Shown here: piece after piece, positions 1 to 9,356 of the stretch
Position numbering within the stretch: position 1 is the stretch's first letter
Layout: each line of letters starts with the position of its first letter
NCBI GenBank assembly: GCA_963692465.1
Contig: OY829943.1
Coordinates: forward strand, 3,038,001 to 3,102,000
Reading direction: 5' to 3'
Length of the DNA stretch: 64,000 nt
Source: JAUZOB01 sp963692465
Lineage (GTDB): Bacteria > Bacteroidota > Bacteroidia > Bacteroidales > Prolixibacteraceae
The notes under the pieces: generated by a model
What the model was told of the DNA's origin: nothing
What the model saw: only the letters and a program-made list of their open reading frames with translations
Databases searched by the model: none
Made by a program: the position numbers and the translations under genes

Positions 1-71
1 TGATCATCCGTTTGATGATTGCTAAAGGATTGATCCCGAGAGCGGATCTTAAAGAGCTGCCCGGAGCTTAA
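1..71 (+). CDS. C-terminal end of an unidentified protein (partial)
   Basis: One reading frame enters from the window edge and stops with TAA at 69-71, giving 22 residues that end LIPRADLKELPGA. It converges on the uracil-DNA glycosylase gene, whose stop lies 24 bases further on. The tail is too short to assign to a family. That it is coding rests only on the open frame and the sensible spacing to the next gene. Confidence 0.4.
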   Translation, partial: IIRLMIAKGLIPRADLKELPGA

Positions 72-94
72 TTGTCGGTTAAGAATAGACCGTT

Positions 95-868
95 TTATCG
101 ACGAGAAAAAGAATATCCGGTCCAGTCGATCCGACTTTTCAATTCGAGAAAAGGATTTGTTTTCCCGAAGAGAAAGTCGGATTTTCTTTCGGGACGGTCA
201 TAACACATCATCGGATGAAAAGTTTGGTAAGCGTTGTTGAGTTTAAGCCCTGCCGTGATTTCTAAAGCATGATTTCCCCATAAGATCCAGATTAAATCGG
301 GTCGCTCCTTATTGATGTACTCAAGTAAAAGCCGGGTAAATGGTGCCCAAAAAGCACTGTGACTGCCTGGCTCTCCTATTTTGCAGGTGAATGCGGTATT
401 GAGCAGCAGTACTCCCTGCTGTTCCCAGTGATTAAAAAGTTGATTGGGAGGAAGCAGATTGAATTGATTGGGCTGGAACAGGTTTAATTGGTTGGGAAGA
501 AGAGTCAGAATTTCCCGGTAGGTTTTGATTTCTCCCGCATAAGTCTTGTAAAGAAGGCGAACGATATTTTTGAGTGATATATTTCTAAATTTACTGTTCC
601 ACGAGGTGAGAGTTCCGACTTCGAAGGCTCTTCCTGTTGCAACTCCTGATTGAGGATAAGGATCTTGTCCCAAAATAATAACTTTAGCTTCGTCTAAGGA
701 AGTGGTTAGAAAATGAAGAATACGCTCAGAAGTAGGGGTGTAATTGTCTTTTCCGGGGCCTTCATCGAAACAGTTGAGTATCTCACTGATTTCTTTGGTA
801 AGGAATGAATTCCAGGACGAATGTATCGGGTTATGTAGTTTATCAAGCAGTGCGCTGTGTGTTTTCAT
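95..868 (-). CDS. ung: Divergent family-1-like uracil-DNA glycosylase
   Basis: Predicted to excise uracil from DNA and start base-excision repair. It carries the water-activating motif as GQDPYP (Asp and Tyr kept, the usual His replaced by Pro), the uracil-binding LLLN, and a HP dipeptide at the catalytic-His position. The following loop reads HPMMCYDRPE instead of the usual HPSPLS, so the DNA-intercalating loop differs from typical Ung. A three-unit 8-residue repeat is inserted mid-protein. I chose the Met at 868 (257 aa): the frame extends to 955, but that would leave 3 bases to the divergent GH20 start and add a poor lysine/tyrosine-rich leader. The family is clear; the subfamily and exact activity are not. 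Confidence 0.8.
   Translation of the reverse strand: MKTHSALLDKLHNPIHSSWNSFLTKEISEILNCFDEGPGKDNYTPTSERILHFLTTSLDEAKVIILGQDPYPQSGVATGRAFEVGTLTSWNSKFRNISLKNIVRLLYKTYAGEIKTYREILTLLPNQLNLFQPNQFNLLPPNQLFNHWEQQGVLLLNTAFTCKIGEPGSHSAFWAPFTRLLLEYINKERPDLIWILWGNHALEITAGLKLNNAYQTFHPMMCYDRPERKSDFLFGKTNPFLELKSRIDWTGYSFSRR
437..508 (-). repeat. Three in-frame 24-bp tandem repeats inside the glycosylase gene
   Basis: Three consecutive 24-bp units at 437-460, 461-484 and 485-508 share a ttgattggg/ttggttggg core. Translated, they give LTLLPNQL, NLFQPNQF and NLLPPNQL. They fall between the GQDPYP segment and the LLLN motif, so they probably form a surface loop. Copies have diverged, so this is an old expansion and not a currently slipping microsatellite. 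Confidence 0.75.
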
Positions 869-958
869 GCTGTAAAAATAGTATTTCGGTTTTTTTCCAG
901 AGCAATCGGTTTCTTTTTTTTCTATTTTTATTGCTGTTAACCACAAATAAATCAATCT

Positions 959-3292
959 ATGAAATTGAAATTTTTTTTGTTACTGATCATGTCGCTTGTT
1001 CTTGTTAAGGTGCAGGCGGCTTCTGGTAAAACGGGAGAGGATGTATTGGGGCTGATTCCCAGACCTCTTTCAGTGATTACCGGACACGGGACTTTTACGT
1101 TTACTCCTAAAACCCGAATTATTGTTGAAAATGAAGAACAGATGCAGTCTGTTCCGTTTTTTACCGAACTGTTTCATCATGCTGCCGGATGGGAACCGAA
1201 AGTTGTTATCGGTGGTAGTCCTGTTGCAGGCGACGTGGTGTTTCGTACCGATCAGTCGCTTGATAAGGAGGCTTACACTTTAGAGGTTACCCCTTCACGG
1301 ATAGAAATAAGGGCTTCGGAACCAGTCGGGTTTTTTTATGCATTACAGACTGTCCGTCAGTTGCTTCCGGTGCAGATTGAACAGAATAAGTTGAATTCAA
1401 TCGTCGGGTGGAAAGTTCCGGTAGTCCGGATTAAAGACAAACCTCGTTTTGGCTGGAGAGGGTATATGCTTGATGTCTCTCGTCATTTCTTCCCGAAACA
1501 GGAGGTTGAGAAAATGATTGATATGCTGGCGATGCATAAAATGAATGTCTTTCACTGGCATCTTGTAGATGACAATGGCTGGCGAATTGAAATTAAGAAA
1601 TATCCGAAACTAACTGAAGTGGGCGCATGGCGTGTGAATCATGAGAATATGAGCTGGAGTGCTCGTCCGGCTCAAAAACCGGGAGAGAAAGCTACTTATG
1701 GCGGATTCTATACCCAGGAAGATATTCGGGAGGTGGTGGCTTATGCCAAAGCTCGTTTTATCAATATTGTTCCTGAAATTGAAATGCCTGCCCATTCGGT
1801 TGCCGCATTGACACCCTATCCTCAATTCTCTTGTACCGGTGGTCCGTTCACGGTCGCTACGGGGGGAATCTGGCCTAACATAAATATCTACTGTGCCGGG
1901 AATGACAGTACGTTTACTTTTCTTGAAGATGTGCTTTCGGAAGTGATGGATCTTTTCCCTTCCCAATATATTCATATAGGGGGAGATGAAGCGACCAAAA
2001 CCAACTGGGTGGCTTGTCCGAAATGTCAGGCTCGAATAAAGGCTGAGGGTTTGCAAAACACGGAGCAACTACAGAGTTATTTCATTCATCGGATTGAGAA
2101 ATTTGTGAATTCGAAAGGCCGGACATTGATCGGATGGGATGAAATCTTACAGGGAGGCCTTGCTCCAAGGGCTACCGTGATGTCATGGCGTGGTTTTGAT
2201 GGGGGTATTGCTGCTGCACGACAGGGGCATGATGTGGTGATGACTCCAACTGATAATTGTTACTTCGATTATTATCAGGGTCCGCAGGATCAGGAACCAC
2301 TTGCTATCGGAGGCTATCTTCCATTAAAAAAAGTTTATGATTTCGAACCGGTTCCGAAGGCACTGAATGCCGATGAGGCAAAACATATTCTTGGAGGTCA
2401 GGCAAATTTGTGGTCGGAGTTTGTACCTACCTCTCAGCATTTGGAGTACATGACTTTTCCTCGTCTGTCGGCTATAGCAGAGGACTTATGGTCTTCTTCC
2501 GATAGAAAGGACTGGACGAGTTTTACTCACCGGATGAATCTTCAGTATTCCCGCTATCAACATCATGGAGTGAATTATTCAAAAAGCGCATTCAATATTC
2601 AAATGAATCCGTCATTTGATGTAACTACGAAGAAGATTGTGGTGACCATGACCAACGATGTTAACGCTCCGATTTATTATACAACCGACGGATCGAATCC
2701 TAAAGTGTCGTCTCAATCGGCATCTTCTATACAGAAGGTGGAATTGACCCGCTCGGAAACGATTAAGGCTGCTTCGGCTTCAAACGGAAAAATAATCGGG
2801 AAAGTCACTTCTCGTTATTTCCCTTTCCATAAGGCAGTTGCCAAGATGGTTAGTTATAAAACGCCTTATGATCCGAAATATACCGGAGGCGGTAATTATG
2901 GACTGGTTAATGCCGTGCGGGGTAGTAAAAACTATGCCGATGGCGAATGGCAGGGTTGGGAAGGTATTGATGCGGAGGTTACCATTGATTTAGAAACGAT
3001 GCAAATGATTTCAAAGTTAACACTGGGAACTTTGCAGGATGCCGGACAATTGATCTTTCTTCCAAAGTCGGTTGCTTTTAGTATATCGGTTGACGGAGTC
3101 GACTTTAAACCGGTGGGGACTGTTGAAAACCATATTGCTCCCAAATTAGTAGAGCAGGGTGTTAAAGATTACGGTGTTAAATTCACGTCACAAAAGGCTC
3201 GTTTTGTAAAAGCACAGGTTAAGAATATCGGGACTGTTCCGGGATCTGATTCGAAAGCCTGGATCTTTTTAGATGAGTTTATGGTTGAGTAA
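959..3292 (+). CDS. Secreted beta-N-acetylhexosaminidase, GH20
   Basis: Releases terminal beta-linked GlcNAc or GalNAc from glycans, probably in the periplasm or at the surface. A signal peptide ends near QAAS (residues 1-21). An N-terminal GH20b-type domain is followed by the catalytic barrel, with the substrate-assisted acid pair Asp343-Glu344 in HIGGDEAT. After about residue 550 there is a chitobiase-type C-terminal domain (IYYTTDGSNP) and a discoidin/F5-8C-like beta domain ending the 777-residue chain. It is transcribed divergently from the glycosylase with about 90 bases between, and is followed by a strong terminator, so it is probably monocistronic. Substrate (host mucin, chitin or peptidoglycan fragments) cannot be told from the sequence. 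Confidence 0.93.
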   Translation: MKLKFFLLLIMSLVLVKVQAASGKTGEDVLGLIPRPLSVITGHGTFTFTPKTRIIVENEEQMQSVPFFTELFHHAAGWEPKVVIGGSPVAGDVVFRTDQSLDKEAYTLEVTPSRIEIRASEPVGFFYALQTVRQLLPVQIEQNKLNSIVGWKVPVVRIKDKPRFGWRGYMLDVSRHFFPKQEVEKMIDMLAMHKMNVFHWHLVDDNGWRIEIKKYPKLTEVGAWRVNHENMSWSARPAQKPGEKATYGGFYTQEDIREVVAYAKARFINIVPEIEMPAHSVAALTPYPQFSCTGGPFTVATGGIWPNINIYCAGNDSTFTFLEDVLSEVMDLFPSQYIHIGGDEATKTNWVACPKCQARIKAEGLQNTEQLQSYFIHRIEKFVNSKGRTLIGWDEILQGGLAPRATVMSWRGFDGGIAAARQGHDVVMTPTDNCYFDYYQGPQDQEPLAIGGYLPLKKVYDFEPVPKALNADEAKHILGGQANLWSEFVPTSQHLEYMTFPRLSAIAEDLWSSSDRKDWTSFTHRMNLQYSRYQHHGVNYSKSAFNIQMNPSFDVTTKKIVVTMTNDVNAPIYYTTDGSNPKVSSQSASSIQKVELTRSETIKAASASNGKIIGKVTSRYFPFHKAVAKMVSYKTPYDPKYTGGGNYGLVNAVRGSKNYADGEWQGWEGIDAEVTIDLETMQMISKLTLGTLQDAGQLIFLPKSVAFSISVDGVDFKPVGTVENHIAPKLVEQGVKDYGVKFTSQKARFVKAQVKNIGTVPGSDSKAWIFLDEFMVE

Positions 3293-3315
3293 ATTCTTGT
3301 TAAATACAATGTTTG

Positions 3316-3354
3316 AACCGGGAAGGTGTTTTTGCTTTTCCCGGTTTTTTTATT
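3316..3354 (+). terminator. Rho-independent terminator after the GH20 gene
   Basis: The stem AACCGGGAA (3316-3324) pairs with TTCCCGGTT (3338-3346) and is followed by a run of Ts. It lies 24 bases after the GH20 stop. It also argues against the early ATG at 3366 as the start of the next gene. Confidence 0.85.
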
Positions 3355-3440
3355 TTTAGAAAAAGATGGGCCTTGTACTCTTCTTTTCTGATTATTCACG
3401 ATCTTTAGCGTCGGATTATCAGAATTGCGAATTGAAAGAA

Positions 3441-6335
3441 ATGAATCCTTTTTTAAAACAAGTTGCCGAATATACGTTACAGAAGTTTCCGAGCAATCTG
3501 CACCGTGTTTGCATGGTTTTTCCAAACCGACGGGCCGGCGTTTTTTATTCGGAATATCTGAGTCAGCTAATTAAAAAGCCTGTCTTAAGTCCCCGTATTG
3601 TTACGATTAATAGTCTGGTCAGTGAGTTTTCGGACTTAAAGGCAGCCGATCCGCTGTCGTTGATTTTTAAGTTGCACCGCATCTTTTGTCAGGTGACTCA
3701 TAAGGAGGAAACTTTCGATAATTTTTATTTCTGGGGCGAGATGCTGGTCAGCGACTTTGATGATGTGGATAAATATTTGGTACAGCCGGCCGATTTGTTT
3801 AAAAATCTCGCTTCGCTCAAAGAAATCGAAAGACTTTTTGATTATCTGACTGATGAGCAAAAGGAATATATTCGTGAATTCTGGGGAAATATTGCATCGA
3901 TTGATCATTCGGAAAACCGTGATGACTTTGTTTCGGTGTGGGAGGTTCTCCTTCTGATTTATGAGCAGTTTAGAGAGGAATTGCGACAAACCGGCGAGGG
4001 TTACGAAGGGATGATCTACCGGGAGATGGCTGAAAAAATTAACGGGGGAGAATTTCTTGATCGTCCGGATGATTTTTATTTCTTCGTGGGATTTAATGCA
4101 CTGAATGCCTGCGAACGCCGTTTGTTTTCTTATATGCGTGATGCTGGAAAAGCTGAATTTTTGTGGGACTACGATTCGTATTACCTCAATATACCAAATC
4201 ATGAAGCTGGATTGTTTTTGCGTGAGAACCTGAAACAGTTTCCTCTGCCTGTTGATTTTGAAACAGAAAGTCATTTTTCGGACAAGGAGATTGAGGTAAT
4301 TGCCGTGCCTTCTTCTACAGGCCAGGCGCAAGTTGTTGCTCAACAGCTAAGTCAAAGTTATGCGGAGAATCGTAAGAACGGGAAGGAGAACCTGGATTTT
4401 GACCGGACTGCGGTTGTATTGGGTGAAGAGGATTTGCTCATACCGGTCTTAAGTGCGATGCCTTCTGTGGTGGATAAGGTGAATATTACCATGGGATACC
4501 CGCTGAAGGTGACTCCCGTTTATGGTTTTATCATGGAACTGTCCGCATTGCAGAAGGAGGTCAGACTCGATACTGTTGGAAATCCTTTATTTTATTACCG
4601 GAATGTACTGTCTGTTTTGCAACATCGTCTGGTGAAAGAGATTGCCCGTGAAGACTCGGATCGGTTGGTGGACGACATGATTCGGCATAACCGCACTTAT
4701 CTTGCTCCTGCTGATTTACAGAAAAATCCATTTTTGCTATTATTGTTTCAGTATCATGAGTCTCCGCTCGAATTGTCGGATTATATGCTGGCGGTACTGA
4801 AAGAATTATTTTTGAGATACCCGGATAAGGAGGGAAATGATTTTGGAAAAGAATCGGTTTATCAACTTTATCTGTCGGTTAACCGGCTTTCTGATGAACT
4901 CAGAAAAGAAGTACCGGGTGATAATCGTCGGGAGTTGTTGGGGCGGGAGACATGGTTCCGTCTTTTGTCCCGTTATCTGGGAAGGGTTAATATTCCGTTC
5001 GAAGGGGAACCGGTTTCAGGAATGCAGGTGATGGGAATTCTTGAAACCCGTTGTCTTGATTTTGATACGGTCTTTATTCTTTCGGTGAGCGAAGGAGTGA
5101 TGCCTGCTTCCGGAGGCACTCATTCATTTATCCCTTATCAGCTTAGGAGGGGCTTCGGCCTTCCCACCATGGAACAGCAGGACGCGATGTATGCGTATTA
5201 TTTCTATAGACTTCTGCAACGTGCCAAACGGGTTGTTCTACTTTATAATCCGGTTCCTACCGGGATAACAAGTGGCGAAATGAGTCGCTATATTTATCAG
5301 CTCCGGTTCGATTCGAAATTGAATATTCGGGAGAAAAGTCTGGGCTTCGACATTGCAGGACAACGGAACTATCCGATTTCTATCAGGAAAGACAAGACGA
5401 TGACCAAACAGATGATGGAATATTTTTCCCACCATAAATTGTCGCCAAGCGCATTGAATACTTATTTGGATTGCGGGTTGAAATTTTATTTTCACTATGT
5501 TGCCGGGTTAGAGGAGTCACAAGAGGTACAGGCGGATATCGATGCGGCAGTCTTTGGTAAAATATTCCACTTCTCAATGGAGCATCTGTACCGCCCTTTT
5601 GTGGGCAAGATAATTCATCGGGAAGAACTTACTTCGATGCTAAAAAACGATGTGATTCTCGATCGGGTACTTCGGGAGGCTTTTAAAAAGGAATTCTTTA
5701 ATCAGAAAGAGTCGGACCTGATGCGGGAAGAAGACATTACCGGAAGAAATAGACTGATATTCAGTATCCTGAAAAAATCAATCAAGCAAGTATTGCAGCA
5801 AGATGTTTCGCTAACTCCATTTGAGGTAATAAGCCTTGAAACTTCGTATGAAATACGTTACCCACTGGAGGTTAGTAACCAGAAAACAGAATTGTTGCTC
5901 GGTGGCTTTATTGACCGGGTGGACCGGGTGAATGGTTCAATCCGGATTATTGATTATAAAACAGGAAAAGATAAATTGGATTTTCAGGATATTGCTTCTT
6001 TGTTTGATGCAGGCCAGACTCTTCGCCGGAAGGCAATCTTTCAAATCATGCTTTATGGAATTATTTTTGGGGAAAACTTTAAAAAAGAGCAGTCGATTGG
6101 TGCCGGGATTTATCAGATACGGGATGTCTTCGGTGATGCTTTTAACCCATTGGTTCATTCCAGGTCAATTGATACGGTGAATATGGCTGATCCTCAACAG
6201 TCCACCGAATTTAAAGAACGACTTACACCCCTGCTAAGTGAGATTTTTGCAGAGGGGACTTTCTTCGATCAGGTGGATTCTTCACTTAATCATTGTTCTT
6301 ATTGTCCGTATGCTGGCATTTGTCATCGGGATTAG
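3441..6335 (+). CDS. AddB-like PD-(D/E)XK nuclease / inactivated helicase
   Basis: Resembles the AddB/RexB half of the double-strand-break resection helicase-nuclease, in the shorter Bacteroidota form (964 aa). The N-terminal helicase-like region has VFPNRRAGVFY where an active helicase would have a Walker A, so this half looks non-catalytic. The C-terminal third has the nuclease core, GGFIDRVDR and IIDYKTG, supplying the Asp and Lys. Cysteines in YLDCGLKF and CSYCPYAGIC fit the Fe-S clasp of AddB nucleases. I start it at the ATG at 3441; the frame opens at 3366, only 12 bases after a terminator, with an unlikely leader. No addA partner is adjacent. The last 50 bases overlap trmD on the other strand. 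Confidence 0.85.
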   Translation: MNPFLKQVAEYTLQKFPSNLHRVCMVFPNRRAGVFYSEYLSQLIKKPVLSPRIVTINSLVSEFSDLKAADPLSLIFKLHRIFCQVTHKEETFDNFYFWGEMLVSDFDDVDKYLVQPADLFKNLASLKEIERLFDYLTDEQKEYIREFWGNIASIDHSENRDDFVSVWEVLLLIYEQFREELRQTGEGYEGMIYREMAEKINGGEFLDRPDDFYFFVGFNALNACERRLFSYMRDAGKAEFLWDYDSYYLNIPNHEAGLFLRENLKQFPLPVDFETESHFSDKEIEVIAVPSSTGQAQVVAQQLSQSYAENRKNGKENLDFDRTAVVLGEEDLLIPVLSAMPSVVDKVNITMGYPLKVTPVYGFIMELSALQKEVRLDTVGNPLFYYRNVLSVLQHRLVKEIAREDSDRLVDDMIRHNRTYLAPADLQKNPFLLLLFQYHESPLELSDYMLAVLKELFLRYPDKEGNDFGKESVYQLYLSVNRLSDELRKEVPGDNRRELLGRETWFRLLSRYLGRVNIPFEGEPVSGMQVMGILETRCLDFDTVFILSVSEGVMPASGGTHSFIPYQLRRGFGLPTMEQQDAMYAYYFYRLLQRAKRVVLLYNPVPTGITSGEMSRYIYQLRFDSKLNIREKSLGFDIAGQRNYPISIRKDKTMTKQMMEYFSHHKLSPSALNTYLDCGLKFYFHYVAGLEESQEVQADIDAAVFGKIFHFSMEHLYRPFVGKIIHREELTSMLKNDVILDRVLREAFKKEFFNQKESDLMREEDITGRNRLIFSILKKSIKQVLQQDVSLTPFEVISLETSYEIRYPLEVSNQKTELLLGGFIDRVDRVNGSIRIIDYKTGKDKLDFQDIASLFDAGQTLRRKAIFQIMLYGIIFGENFKKEQSIGAGIYQIRDVFGDAFNPLVHSRSIDTVNMADPQQSTEFKERLTPLLSEIFAEGTFFDQVDSSLNHCSYCPYAGICHRD

Positions 6336-7026
6336 AGGAGAAATCTTCGTCTCCTTCAAGCAGGTCGGGGCGTAGTTTCCGGGTTCGTTCGAGAGCCTGG
6401 TTGAAACGCCATTCTTCAATTTGCCGATCATTGCCGGAAAGAAGTATGTCGGGCACTTTCCATCCATTGTAATCGGCAGGGCGGGTGTATATAGGAGGAC
6501 TGAGTAGTCCGTCCTGAAATGAATCGGTCAGTGCCGATGTTTCATCGGATAATACTCCGGGAATAAGTCGTACGATTGTATCGGTAATGACGGCTGCCGC
6601 GAGTTCTCCTCCGCTTAACACATAGTCGCCTATTGATATTTCGCGGGTGATATAGTGATCGCGAATGCGTTGGTCAATCCCTTTGTAGTGTCCGCACAGA
6701 ATGATGATGTTTTCTTTGAGAGAAAGTGTATTTGCTTCCCTTTGATCGAGTTGTATGCCGTCGGGAGAGGTGTAGATGATTTCGTCGTAATGGCGTTCTG
6801 CTGTCAGACTGTCGATCGCATCGGCAATTGGTTGAATCGTCATGACCATTCCGGCTCCGCCTCCAAAAGTATAGTCGTCGGTACTTCGGTGGTTAGCAGT
6901 CGAGAAATCCCTGATGTCATGAATGTAAATTTCCACCAGTCCTTTTTCGATTCCTCGCTTAATCATGGAGTGACTGAAAGGACCTTCAAGAATTTCAGGC
7001 ACTACGGTTAATATGTCAATACGCAT
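6286..7026 (-). CDS. trmD: tRNA (guanine-37-N1)-methyltransferase
   Basis: Methylates G37 next to the anticodon using S-adenosylmethionine, preventing +1 frameshifting. The start MRIDILTVVPE is typical. The SPOUT knot motifs CGHYKGIDQR and SIGDYVLSGGE bind the cofactor, and the C-terminal part has the usual tRNA-binding helices. At 246 residues it is slightly longer than most TrmD because of a polar tail (after about residue 230, rich in Asp, Asn and Lys). That tail is read from bases that also encode the Fe-S cysteines of the AddB-like protein on the plus strand. It is not in the rpsP-rimM-trmD-rplS operon known from other phyla. Confidence 0.96.
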   Translation of the reverse strand: MRIDILTVVPEILEGPFSHSMIKRGIEKGLVEIYIHDIRDFSTANHRSTDDYTFGGGAGMVMTIQPIADAIDSLTAERHYDEIIYTSPDGIQLDQREANTLSLKENIIILCGHYKGIDQRIRDHYITREISIGDYVLSGGELAAAVITDTIVRLIPGVLSDETSALTDSFQDGLLSPPIYTRPADYNGWKVPDILLSGNDRQIEEWRFNQALERTRKLRPDLLEGDEDFSSNPDDKCQHTDNKNND

Positions 7027-7345
7027 TGGACGTAATTTTATGCAAATGTAATCAACCGAATGAGATTACGAAAAACGGCTTGTCGGTTTTTTGTTGCTTT
7101 CCGACTGTAGCTCGCGAATTATGCGTAGTTGGACATGCCTAATCATTTGTAGTTAAAAGAGCTGTTTCAATCTTGCCGGATTGAATTTTATGTGGCAGGT
7201 TATGCCTGAAGTATTTTGATTTTTGCGTTTTTTTTCAAGTTGTGGCTGAAAAACTTTGAGTATTTTAGTATAAAGTTATATTTTCGTACATTCATAGAAT
7301 GAATCTTCAACAGCGTGATGCTGATGCTAATTTAAAAAACACGAA
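7027..7345. other. Intergenic region between trmD and the DUF349 gene
   Basis: This 319-base divergent spacer is AT-rich, with no convincing small gene or tRNA. The half nearer the DUF349 gene holds a plausible promoter (separate entry). The half next to trmD contains a short AAAAAC/GTTTTT inverted repeat near 7071-7092 that is too weak to call. No -7/-33 pair was found for trmD. Confidence 0.5.
7255..7284 (+). promoter_or_regulatory. Candidate Bacteroidota promoter for the DUF349 gene
   Basis: TTTG at 7255-7258 and TATATTTT at 7277-7284 match the -33 TTTG and -7 TAnnTTTG consensus (7 of 8 in the -7 box) with an 18-base spacer. Transcription would start near 7290, giving a leader of about 55 bases before the ATG at 7346. 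This is a pattern match only. Confidence 0.45.
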
Positions 7346-9316
7346 ATGGAACCTAAAGATCTGGAAAACTCCAACCCGGAGGAGCTGATAAGTTCGGAAA
7401 ATGTATCCGAAGCTGCTAATGATGTGAAAGTAGAAGAGATTACTCCTGAAAAACATACTGATGATCAAGTTATGCAGGACATGGCAAAAGCTGCAGAACT
7501 GCTTGATCAACAGGAAGGTAAGGAGGAGTCGGAGGCTCCGTTGGTAGAAGAGGGGGAAGCTGTACTTGAAGCTGTGGAAGTTGAAACTTCAAAACCTGCT
7601 TTTGATTATTCCGGTCTGTCTGAATTCGAGTTGATTACAACTCTTCGTAAACTTCTGGATGCTGTTTCTGATAATGAGACAAAAAATCATGTAGATAGCA
7701 TTAAGGTAAATTTTTACAAAGTTCATAAAGCTCAGGTTTTAGAGCTGAAAAAGAAGTTTCTTGCAGAGGGAGGTGCTGAGGAGGATTTTCTACCCGAACA
7801 GGATCCATATGAAAATGATTTGAAAGAGTTGCTCAACCGCTTTCGCGAAGTGAAGGCTGAACAAAACAGAAGAACAGAAGAGGGAAAAGAGAAAAATCTC
7901 AAAGATAAACTCCAAATTATTGAAGAACTAAAGTTGTTGGTCAATAATCAGGAGTCTCTGGATAAGACATTTGGCGAATTCAGAGAATTGCAACACAGGT
8001 GGCGTGAAATCGGTCAGGTTCCTCAATCTAACGTCAATGACTTGTGGGAAAATTATAACCATCACGTAGAGAACTTTTATGATTATGTTAAAATTAACAA
8101 GGACCTGCGTGACCTTGATCTGAAACGTAATCTCGAAATAAAAACCAAACTTTGTGAAAAAGCAGAGGAACTTCTTTTGGAACCGTCTGTGGTTAAGGCT
8201 TTCAGAACTTTGCAGAAATATCATGAACAGTGGCGCGAAGTAGGTCCTGTACCCCGTGAAGTTCGTGAGGATTTATGGGAACGGTTTAAAGCGGCTACCG
8301 TAAGAATTAATAAAAAACATCAGGAATATTTTGAGGGCTTGAAGGACGAGCAGGTTAAAAACCTCGAGGCTAAGACGGCTCTTTGCGAAAAAGCCGAAGA
8401 AATTGCCAATGCCGAATTGAATCAGCATAAAGACTGGGACGAAAAATCAAAAGAGCTTATCGAACTACAAAAGGTTTGGAGAACGATTGGTTTTGCCCCT
8501 AAAAAAGATAATACCAGGATATACGATCGGTTTCGCGAGGCTTGTGATAAATTCTTCTCGGCTAAGCGTGAATTTTATGCTGTTAAAAAGGACGAGCAAC
8601 AGAAAAATCTTCAGCTTAAAACTGACCTATGTGAACGTGCTGAGGCGTTGATGGATAGTGAAGAATGGAAAAAGACCACTGATGAATTGATTAATATTCA
8701 GCGACAGTGGAAGGAAATCGGTTCTGTTCCCCGTCGTCAGTCGGATGCAATTTGGAAACGTTTCAGAAAGGCTTGTGATCATTTTTTTGAGCACAAAGAA
8801 GAACATTTTCGCCAGGCTGACGAAGTTCAATTAGAAAATCTGAAATTGAAAGAAACGCTGATTGAAGAAATAAGCAATTTTAAATCGAATGATGACGATA
8901 GTGTTGCTTTTGATGCGTTGCGTGAGTTTCAGAGTCGCTGGTCGGAAATTGGTCATGTTCCGTTTGAAAAGAAAGATGATATTCAGTCTCGTTATCGGGC
9001 TGCGATCAATGTTCAGTTCGATAACCTGCGGGTTGATGAGCGAACCCGAAACCTTTCACGTTTTAAAAGAAGGGTTGAAAACGTTGCGTCCGGTCATGGT
9101 CAAATGCATGGTGAACGTGAACGTTATATGGCTAAATACAGACAGCTCGAAAGTGATCTTATCTTACTCGAAAATAATATTGGTTTCTTTGCCAATACCA
9201 AAAATGCAGAGAGCCTGATTAAGGATATTCAGAGGAAAATTGAGAAATCCAGAGAGGAAATTCAGACTCTCAAAGAGAAGATCCGTATTATTGATCATAG
9301 TGAAGATGGTGAATAA
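7346..9316 (+). CDS. DUF349-repeat protein
   Basis: The function is not established. The 656-residue protein starts with about 90 acidic residues and has five DUF349 repeats of roughly 75 residues, each marked by a Trp-Arg-Glu-Ile-Gly-x-Val-Pro-type motif (WREIGQVP, WREVGPVP, WRTIGFAP, WKEIGSVP, WSEIGHVP). The C-terminal 80 residues are a predicted coiled coil rich in Glu, Lys and Arg. There is no signal peptide, so it is cytoplasmic. Each repeat probably forms a helical bundle, making the protein an extended helical rod. DUF349 proteins of this size are common in Bacteroidota. It has its own promoter candidate and terminator, suggesting a single-gene unit. Confidence 0.9.
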   Translation: MEPKDLENSNPEELISSENVSEAANDVKVEEITPEKHTDDQVMQDMAKAAELLDQQEGKEESEAPLVEEGEAVLEAVEVETSKPAFDYSGLSEFELITTLRKLLDAVSDNETKNHVDSIKVNFYKVHKAQVLELKKKFLAEGGAEEDFLPEQDPYENDLKELLNRFREVKAEQNRRTEEGKEKNLKDKLQIIEELKLLVNNQESLDKTFGEFRELQHRWREIGQVPQSNVNDLWENYNHHVENFYDYVKINKDLRDLDLKRNLEIKTKLCEKAEELLLEPSVVKAFRTLQKYHEQWREVGPVPREVREDLWERFKAATVRINKKHQEYFEGLKDEQVKNLEAKTALCEKAEEIANAELNQHKDWDEKSKELIELQKVWRTIGFAPKKDNTRIYDRFREACDKFFSAKREFYAVKKDEQQKNLQLKTDLCERAEALMDSEEWKKTTDELINIQRQWKEIGSVPRRQSDAIWKRFRKACDHFFEHKEEHFRQADEVQLENLKLKETLIEEISNFKSNDDDSVAFDALREFQSRWSEIGHVPFEKKDDIQSRYRAAINVQFDNLRVDERTRNLSRFKRRVENVASGHGQMHGERERYMAKYRQLESDLILLENNIGFFANTKNAESLIKDIQRKIEKSREEIQTLKEKIRIIDHSEDGE

Positions 9317-9356
9317 TAAATAAGTACATTATACTTTTTGATGTTGTATAAATCTG

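Noticed and set aside
3636..4343. A 235-codon frame on the minus strand inside the AddB-like gene
   Set aside because: It lies wholly within a well-supported gene and its translation has no family features.
7071..7092. AAAAAC/GTTTTT hairpin upstream of trmD
   Set aside because: The stem is only six weak pairs and no gene ends there, so it is not a terminator.
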